The position numbers and the translations under genes are program-made. Positions 14,442 to 19,022 of a stretch of 19,022 bases of DNA are shown one piece after another. The notes below the pieces were generated by a model, which saw only the letters and a list, made by a program, of their open reading frames with translations, was not told where the DNA came from and searched no databases. The stretch is from positions 1-19,022 of the forward strand of contig JAGUUF010000272.1 of the NCBI GenBank assembly GCA_020063545.1, in the 5' to 3' direction. Position 1 is the first letter of the stretch; each line of letters begins with the position of its first letter. The DNA is from Cytophagales bacterium. GTDB taxonomy: Bacteria; Bacteroidota; Bacteroidia; Cytophagales; Cyclobacteriaceae.

Positions 14442-15468
14442 GTTTTAAATAATCAAGTACCAGGGTATCAAAATCCTTACCATTTCTTATAAACTCCATT
14501 TCTATGGGCAGGTAAAAGAGGTTTACCTTTTCTGTAAAAGGCTTCAACTTTTGAGCCGTTAGTTTTACCAGGTCCTTTTCAGTTGTAATTACCGAAACCG
14601 GTTGGTTCTGCTTTGCAACAAAGTGTGCTATTCGTTCGATGTCGCTTATTGAATAGGCATGGTGATCGCGAAACCGGAAATGATGCAGCAACGTAAAATT
14701 CTTCCTCACGTAATCCTCAAGCACAGCGGCATTGGCTATACCGGAAACAAGTACCACACGGGTTGATAGTGCAGCTGTTCTGTTCACAGCAACCGGGTCG
14801 CTGTACCGAATGGTTGAGAAGTACACCGGTTTATGGGCAACCTGGTGAATGGCATTTTCCATGGTCATCATTTCCTCCTCCGTTATCTCGTGCGGGCATT
14901 TGGTTACCACAATTACATCGGCACGCAAGGCACCTTCCCTTCCTTCGCGAAGCCTGCCGTAAGGCAGCACATGATCTCGATAAAACGGGCGGCTATAGTC
15001 TGTTAGCAAGATCATAAACCCCGGCCTCACCCTGCGATGCTGCAAGGCATCGTCCAAAAGAATTACCCCGCACTCAGGATGTTGCTGCAAGATGTGCGGA
15101 ATGGCGTATGCCCGATCTTCGCAAACAGCCACGATAATACGGCTGCCGTGCTTGGTATAAAGCTGCATGGGTTCATCTCCAATGGTTTCGGCCGAATCAT
15201 CTGCACCGGCAAAGCGTAAACCTTTTGTACTACGGCCATAGCCCCTGCTGAGGGTGGCTATTTTGGCAAACGGTGAAAGAACACCAATGAGGTGCTCAAC
15301 CATAGGTGTTTTGCCAGTGCCCCCAACCGCAAGGTTACCTATACCAATTACAGGAAAATCAAAATGTGCCGAGGGTTTCAACTGCCGATCGTACAGGCTG
15401 TTGCGGATGCCTGTGGCCAGGTCGTACAGCATGGCAAAGGGCAGCAACAGAAACTTAAAAACCGACAT
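14425..15468 (-). CDS. lpxK: Tetraacyldisaccharide 4'-kinase
   Basis: LpxK phosphorylates the 4' position of the lipid A disaccharide with ATP at the inner face of the cytoplasmic membrane, making lipid IVA. The 347 residues match the family. An N-terminal hydrophobic membrane-associated helix (about 1-20) precedes GNLAVGGTGKTP, the P-loop at 44-55, then LSRGYGR and GDEPMQLY, and a Walker-B-like LLDDALQHRRV where most relatives have DDGFQHR. This means the organism makes lipid A. The start is ATG at 15468, and a TAnnTTTG element lies 36 bases upstream. The porin gene overlaps its 3' end by 17 bases. Confidence 0.96.
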   Translation of the reverse strand: MSVFKFLLLPFAMLYDLATGIRNSLYDRQLKPSAHFDFPVIGIGNLAVGGTGKTPMVEHLIGVLSPFAKIATLSRGYGRSTKGLRFAGADDSAETIGDEPMQLYTKHGSRIIVAVCEDRAYAIPHILQQHPECGVILLDDALQHRRVRPGFMILLTDYSRPFYRDHVLPYGRLREGREGALRADVIVVTKCPHEITEEEMMTMENAIHQVAHKPVYFSTIRYSDPVAVNRTAALSTRVVLVSGIANAAVLEDYVRKNFTLLHHFRFRDHHAYSISDIERIAHFVAKQNQPVSVITTEKDLVKLTAQKLKPFTEKVNLFYLPIEMEFIRNGKDFDTLVLDYLKRATPQ

Positions 15469-15503
15469 GAATGCGTTAACTTGAGGGCGCTTTTACACCT
15501 GTG

Positions 15504-15511
15504 CAAAAATA
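15504..15511 (-). promoter_or_regulatory. Probable promoter -7 element for lpxK-porin-miaE
   Basis: On the minus strand TATTTTTG, followed by C, matches TAnnTTTG exactly and is the same octamer seen ahead of the tRNA-Ser. It is 35 bases before the lpxK ATG, inside the 62-base divergent gap shared with the Nif3 gene. I see no TTG at -33, so strength is uncertain. Confidence 0.5.
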
Positions 15512-15530
15512 CGATTAACCACCACATTCT

Positions 15531-16628
15531 ATGAAGGTTAAAAATGTTACCGCCTATCTTGAGTCGCTTGCCCCACGCACCTACCAGGAAACTTACGATA
15601 ACTCCGGCTTACTTACCGGTTCACCCGATCAGGAAGTTACCGGAATCCTGGTGACGCTGGATTGCACTGAAGCAGTTGTTGCTGAGGCTATTGACACAAA
15701 CTGCAACCTCATCGTTGCCCACCACCCGGTCATCTTCAAAGGGATAAAAAAACTTACGGGCAGTACGTATGTTGAGCGCACCGTTATAAAGGCTATCCAG
15801 AACAACATTGCCATTTATGCTATTCACACCAACCTGGATAACGTACATATCGGGGTGAACCGGAAAATTGCGGAAAAAATCGGCCTTATAAATTTACAGG
15901 TGCTCGCCCCAAAAACGGGCACGCTTACGAAGCTGGTAACCTTTATACCGACTAGTCATGTAAATAGCGTGCTGGAGGCGTTATACCGCGCGGGTGCAGG
16001 GCAAATAGGCAATTATAAAAACTGCAGTTTTCAAACCGAGGGAACCGGAACTTTTATGCCCAGCGAAAATGCCAACCCGCATATTGGTAAGGCTAACCGG
16101 CAGGAAACCGTACAGGAAATCCGGGCAGAGGTTATCCTGCCGGTTTATAAAGAACAGGAGGTGTTGGCTGCCCTTAAGAAGAATCATCCGTACGAGGAAG
16201 TTGCTTACTACCTTACCCCGTTAAGCAATCCCAACCAGGAAGTTGGATCCGGCATGGTGGGCGAAACCCCCTCTCCGGAAGAGCCGGTTGCCTTTCTGAA
16301 CAGGCTAAAGAAAGCCATGGATATACCGGTAATACGCCATACCCCTATTTTAACCGAACCCGTACGGAAGGTGGCTGTTTGCGGTGGTTCCGGGGCATTT
16401 CTGTTGCCGAATGCCATTCAAGCCGGGGCCCAGGTGTTTGTTTCGGCCGATTTTAAATACCATGAGTTTTTTGATGCCGATAACCGCATCATTATTGCGG
16501 ATATCGGGCATTACGAAAGCGAGGTTTTCACCAAAGACCTGCTGGTTGCACTTTTAACCCAAAAATTTCCTACTTTTGCAGTCAATTTTTCCGGAACTAT
16601 CACAAATCCAATACGTTACATCATCTGA
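15531..16628 (+). CDS. Nif3-like dinuclear metal centre protein (YbgI/YqfO family)
   Basis: The 365-residue protein has the metal-site residues of the Nif3 family: His64-His65 in AHHPVIFKG, His99 and Asp103 in IHTNLDN, and His327 and Glu331 in GHYESE. N-terminal YDNSGLLTG and the EVGSGMVGE segment are also characteristic. The middle of about 110 residues (roughly 135-245, including YRAGAGQIGNYKNCSF) is the extra PII-like domain found in the longer YqfO-type members. The family forms toroidal hexamers with two metal ions per subunit. Databases call it 'GTP cyclohydrolase I type 2 homolog', but the true cellular role is unsettled. The start is ATG at 15531. Its stop TGA is immediately followed by the ATG of the next gene, so the two are probably co-translated. 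Confidence 0.93.
   Translation: MKVKNVTAYLESLAPRTYQETYDNSGLLTGSPDQEVTGILVTLDCTEAVVAEAIDTNCNLIVAHHPVIFKGIKKLTGSTYVERTVIKAIQNNIAIYAIHTNLDNVHIGVNRKIAEKIGLINLQVLAPKTGTLTKLVTFIPTSHVNSVLEALYRAGAGQIGNYKNCSFQTEGTGTFMPSENANPHIGKANRQETVQEIRAEVILPVYKEQEVLAALKKNHPYEEVAYYLTPLSNPNQEVGSGMVGETPSPEEPVAFLNRLKKAMDIPVIRHTPILTEPVRKVAVCGGSGAFLLPNAIQAGAQVFVSADFKYHEFFDADNRIIIADIGHYESEVFTKDLLVALLTQKFPTFAVNFSGTITNPIRYII
16546..16578 (+). promoter_or_regulatory. Candidate internal promoter for the coiled-coil/zinc-ribbon-like gene
   Basis: Inside the 3' end of the Nif3 gene, TTG at 16546-16548 and TACTTTTG (followed by C) at 16571-16578 are separated by 22 bases. This fits the Bacteroidetes -33/-7 pattern and lies 50 bases ahead of the ATG at 16629. 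It could give the second gene its own transcript. It is coding sequence, so chance is a real alternative. Confidence 0.35.
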
Positions 16629-17435
16629 ATGGAAACCCAAACTGTAGCACAAAAACTCGAAGCCCTTGTTAAACTGCAAACCATCGACAGCAAACTTGAC
16701 GAACTGAAAAAACTTCGGGGCGACCTGCCCGATGAGGTGCAGGACCTTGAAGATGAGATTGAAGGGTACAACACCCGCCTCCAGCGCCACCAGGCCGAGC
16801 TTAAAGAAATTGAAGACAACATTAAAAAAAGCAAGGAAGGCATTAAGGAAGCCGAGAAGCTCATCAAGAAGTACAATGAGCAGCAGAAGAATGTACGAAA
16901 CAACCGCGAGTTCGATGCCATTACCAAAGAAGTGGAACTGCAGGAACTTGAAATCCAGATTTGCGAAAAGAAAGTAAAGGAAGGCAAAGAACTTACAGCT
17001 GCCAAGAAAGAAGAAATTGAGAAAACAGAAGCCCTGATTAAAGAGCGCAGCGAACACCTGGCCAACAAAAAACAGGAACTGGACGGCATACTGCAGGAGA
17101 GCCAGGAAGAAGAAAAGAAACTGATGGCCGAACGCGAAAAGGCCGTAAAGAAAATTGAAGACAAAAACCTGCTTAAGTACTACGACCGCCTGCGCAGCAG
17201 CCTCACGAACGGGCTTGCCGTGGTGCGGGTAGTGCGGGGCGCAGCCGAAGGCTGTAACATCGTTATCCCACCGCAAAAAATTGCTGAAATACGCGAGAAG
17301 AAAAAAATCGTGATTGATGAACATTCCGGTCGTATCTTAGCTGATGTGGATATGGATTCGCTGGATGACAGCGATAAACCGAAAAAAGCCGGAGCACCAA
17401 CTACTACAACACGAAGAAGAAAAGCCGTTGGATAG
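16629..17435 (+). CDS. Coiled-coil protein of the C4 zinc-ribbon (PF02591-like) family with a degenerate ribbon
   Basis: The 268-residue protein is a long charged coiled coil (about residues 8-190, rich in Lys and Glu) followed by a small C-terminal domain with the family's wording: GLAVVRVVRG, IPPQKIAEIREKKKIV, HSGRILADVD. In typical members two CxxC knuckles bind zinc. Here only Cys209 remains; the other positions are Ala206, Asp230 and Ser233. Zinc binding by this site is therefore unlikely. The tail after residue 240 is low-complexity (DDSDKPKKAG, TTTTRRRK). Such proteins commonly sit next to Nif3 genes; here the ATG follows the Nif3 stop with no gap. Function is unknown; distant relatives include Chlamydia CT398. 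Confidence is high for the family and moderate for the loss of zinc. Confidence 0.88.
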   Translation: METQTVAQKLEALVKLQTIDSKLDELKKLRGDLPDEVQDLEDEIEGYNTRLQRHQAELKEIEDNIKKSKEGIKEAEKLIKKYNEQQKNVRNNREFDAITKEVELQELEIQICEKKVKEGKELTAAKKEEIEKTEALIKERSEHLANKKQELDGILQESQEEEKKLMAEREKAVKKIEDKNLLKYYDRLRSSLTNGLAVVRVVRGAAEGCNIVIPPQKIAEIREKKKIVIDEHSGRILADVDMDSLDDSDKPKKAGAPTTTTRRRKAVG

Positions 17436-18924
17436 CACATTGACTATACGAATTCAAAAGGCAGGAATCATATCCTGCCTTTTTTTATGCATACTGCCGG
17501 CAGTAGCCCAGCAAACCGCTGCCTGGCTTGGTGAACCTGCCGAACAAACAGCCTGGCGGCAGGCCCTTAACCTGAATTTTACCGAAGCACGTAAAACCAT
17601 CCAAAAAAAAACAACTACCACTGAATCAATTTACCTCGCTTCATTGTGCGATGCACTTGAATTGCTGATTACCGAAGATGAATCCCGCTTCGACACGTTT
17701 GAAGATGCCTATGAAGAAAGACTGCAGGCATTAAGCAAACTTTCTCCGAAAACACCCCAGGTGCTGCATGCAAGTGCTGAATTACGGCTTCAATGGGCCT
17801 TTGTATACCTGAAATTCGGCCATGAGTTCGATGCCGCCTGGAACATCCGGCAATGTTATGCCCTGGTACAGGATTGTTTAAATAAGTATCCCAGTTTTAC
17901 CCCGATTCAGAAAACCTCCGGGCTTCTTAACATCATGCTGGGCTCGGTACCGGATAAATACCAGTGGGTATTGTCAGTTTTGTCCATGCACGGTTCGGTT
18001 GAAAAAGGGATTGCTAAATTACAATCGCTTCAGCGTTCAGATAATCCCGTGGTGGCTACCGAAGCTTCCCTGATGTTGTACCTCGCACAAGGGCTCATTC
18101 TTCAACAGCCGCACACAGCCTTGCAGGCGTTATCGGAGTGGCCACCCGACAACCATACACGAATGAGCCTGTTTCTTGCCGCAGTGCTGGCCATCAAAAA
18201 TTCAGAAAGCGAAAAAGCACTTACCTACCTGGAAACGCTGAAGACCAGGCAGGAAGGACTTGCGTTTGCGTATGCCGACTACCTTTCCGGGGAGGTGTAC
18301 CTCCATAAAGGTGAGTACAATACAGCCATAACAGCATACCAGAATTTTCTAAAAAATTATACGGGTGATAATTTCATTAAAGACAGTTACTACAAAACAG
18401 CTGTTTGCTACTGGCTGCTGGGTAATAAACCTGCAGCCGATGAATTTGCAGCCAAAGCACGGATATCAGGAAGGGAATATGCCGAAGCTGACCGCCATGC
18501 GGCAAAGAGCCTTACTGAAAAAGAGTTTCCGAATCCACTCCTACTAAAGATCAGGTATGCAACCGATGGCGGCTACTATGAAATGGCAGAGCAGGTTACT
18601 GCCTCGGTAAACCCCGATGAACTACGCACACGGAAAGAACAAACAGAATTTGTTTACCGCAAAGCCCGGCTTTACCATAAGCTTAATAAACCGGAAGCCT
18701 GCAAACCTCTTTACCAGCAAACCATTAGCATGAGTGGCGACAATCCGTGGTATTTTGCACCTAACGCCTGCCTTCAGTTGGGCTACTTGTATATGGCCGA
18801 AGGCGATAAGAAACAAGCTGCCTTCTACTTTAGGAAAGCACTGAGCTATAAAAAGCACGATTACAAAAACAGCATTGACAGCAAGGCACGGTCCGCATTA
18901 GGTCAAGTTCACGAAAGAAAATAG
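17428..18924 (+). CDS. Exported tetratricopeptide-repeat protein
   Basis: The frame encodes a signal peptide (IRIQKAGIISCLFLCILPAVAQ|Q) then about 470 helical residues with TPR features, e.g. YADYLSGEVYLHKGEYNTAI, YYKTAVCYWLLGNKPAADEF and a final LGYLYMAEGDKKQAAFYFRK. The segment SGLLNIMLGSVPDKYQWV recalls the central part of DUF3808/TTC39-like TPR proteins, but that is only an impression. The start is uncertain: TTG at 17428 overlaps the upstream stop by 8 bases (TTGGATAG), TTG at 17440 is closer to the signal peptide, and the ATG at 17344 would overlap the upstream gene by 92 bases. I prefer 17428. An intrinsic-terminator-like hairpin at 17456-17486 falls within the signal-peptide codons. 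The gene ends directly against the stop of the convergent gene at the window edge. Confidence 0.82.
   Translation: MDSTLTIRIQKAGIISCLFLCILPAVAQQTAAWLGEPAEQTAWRQALNLNFTEARKTIQKKTTTTESIYLASLCDALELLITEDESRFDTFEDAYEERLQALSKLSPKTPQVLHASAELRLQWAFVYLKFGHEFDAAWNIRQCYALVQDCLNKYPSFTPIQKTSGLLNIMLGSVPDKYQWVLSVLSMHGSVEKGIAKLQSLQRSDNPVVATEASLMLYLAQGLILQQPHTALQALSEWPPDNHTRMSLFLAAVLAIKNSESEKALTYLETLKTRQEGLAFAYADYLSGEVYLHKGEYNTAITAYQNFLKNYTGDNFIKDSYYKTAVCYWLLGNKPAADEFAAKARISGREYAEADRHAAKSLTEKEFPNPLLLKIRYATDGGYYEMAEQVTASVNPDELRTRKEQTEFVYRKARLYHKLNKPEACKPLYQQTISMSGDNPWYFAPNACLQLGYLYMAEGDKKQAAFYFRKALSYKKHDYKNSIDSKARSALGQVHERK
17456..17486 (+). terminator. Intrinsic-terminator-like hairpin inside the 5' coding region of the TPR gene
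   Basis: AAAAGGCAGGA (17456-17466) and TCCTGCCTTTT (17473-17483) pair perfectly around the 6-base loop ATCATA, and seven T residues follow the GC part (17480-17486). This is a textbook factor-independent terminator 20 bases after the stop of the coiled-coil gene, yet it is translated as part of the next gene's signal peptide. It could act as a partial terminator or attenuator between the two genes. Confidence 0.7.
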
Positions 18925-19022
18925 TTACGCCTGCGCTGCCGGTACGTGCAATCCCTTCAAATGCCGGGTATCGTTATAGGTCTCAACCGACACCATAGTG
19001 CCGGTGAAGTTCAGAACATACA
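18925..19022 (-). CDS. C-terminal end of an unidentified protein (gene continues past the right edge)
   Basis: A minus-strand frame is open from the window edge to a TAA at 18925-18927 and encodes the last 31 residues, including NFTGTMVSVETYNDTRHLKG and ending HVPAAQA. Codon choice and the strand-like start look like real protein, and the stop abuts the stop of the convergent TPR gene just as at the other convergent junctions here. I cannot identify the family from this fragment. Confidence 0.55.
   Translation of the reverse strand, partial: YVLNFTGTMVSVETYNDTRHLKGLHVPAAQA

Noticed and set aside
16554..17324. Long antisense frame (about 256 codons, rich in Phe and Leu) opposite the coiled-coil gene
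   Set aside because: The Lys/Glu-rich coiled coil gives TTC/CTT-rich antisense codons that rarely make stops; the sense frame has a recognisable family, the antisense one does not.

Overview
The window looks like chromosome of a Bacteroidota bacterium, most likely order Cytophagales; the order is an inference from protein style, not a computed placement. Support comes from a large secreted protein ending in a type IX secretion (T9SS) sorting domain, a putative porin of the Bacteroidetes PF14121 type, several TAnnTTTG-type promoter elements, almost no Shine-Dalgarno sequences, and an exported 'asparagine synthetase B'-like protein known from this phylum. Coding density is very high, with no gene-free stretch over 300 bases. 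I see no insertion sequence, prophage, CRISPR array or rRNA.

Layout. 1-2657: an ABC permease cut by the left edge and its ATPase (minus strand), divergent from a TesA-like SGNH esterase; this is the ybbP-ybbA/tesA arrangement known from E. coli. 2661-4882 (minus): tRNA-Ser(CGA), then galactokinase with a TTG start, then an exported alpha/beta-hydrolase whose catalytic residues look lost. 4890-4930: a strong terminator whose U-tract overlaps the likely tRNA promoter. 4961-6202 (minus): a MacB/FtsX-type permease with no ATPase beside it. 6322-11929 (plus): three closely spaced exported genes, namely the uncharacterised 'AsnB-like' protein, a small probable lipoprotein and a 1313-residue Asp-box propeller protein with a T9SS tail. 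11930-15468 (minus): lpxK, putative porin and miaE, overlapping one another. 15531-18924 (plus): a Nif3-family protein, a coiled-coil protein with a decayed zinc ribbon, and an exported TPR protein whose signal-peptide codons contain an intrinsic-terminator-like hairpin. 18925-19022: the C-terminal end of an unidentified minus-strand gene.

Much of the content serves the envelope: lipid A synthesis (LpxK), an outer-membrane barrel, two FtsX-superfamily permeases, secreted esterase and hydrolase proteins, and a T9SS cargo. Housekeeping genes (galK, miaE, tRNA-Ser, Nif3) are interleaved. No complete new defence or mobile system is visible. The items most worth a second look are the hairpin inside the TPR gene, the two proteins that keep their fold but seem to have lost active or metal-binding residues, the misnamed exported family, and the terminator/promoter overlap ahead of the tRNA.
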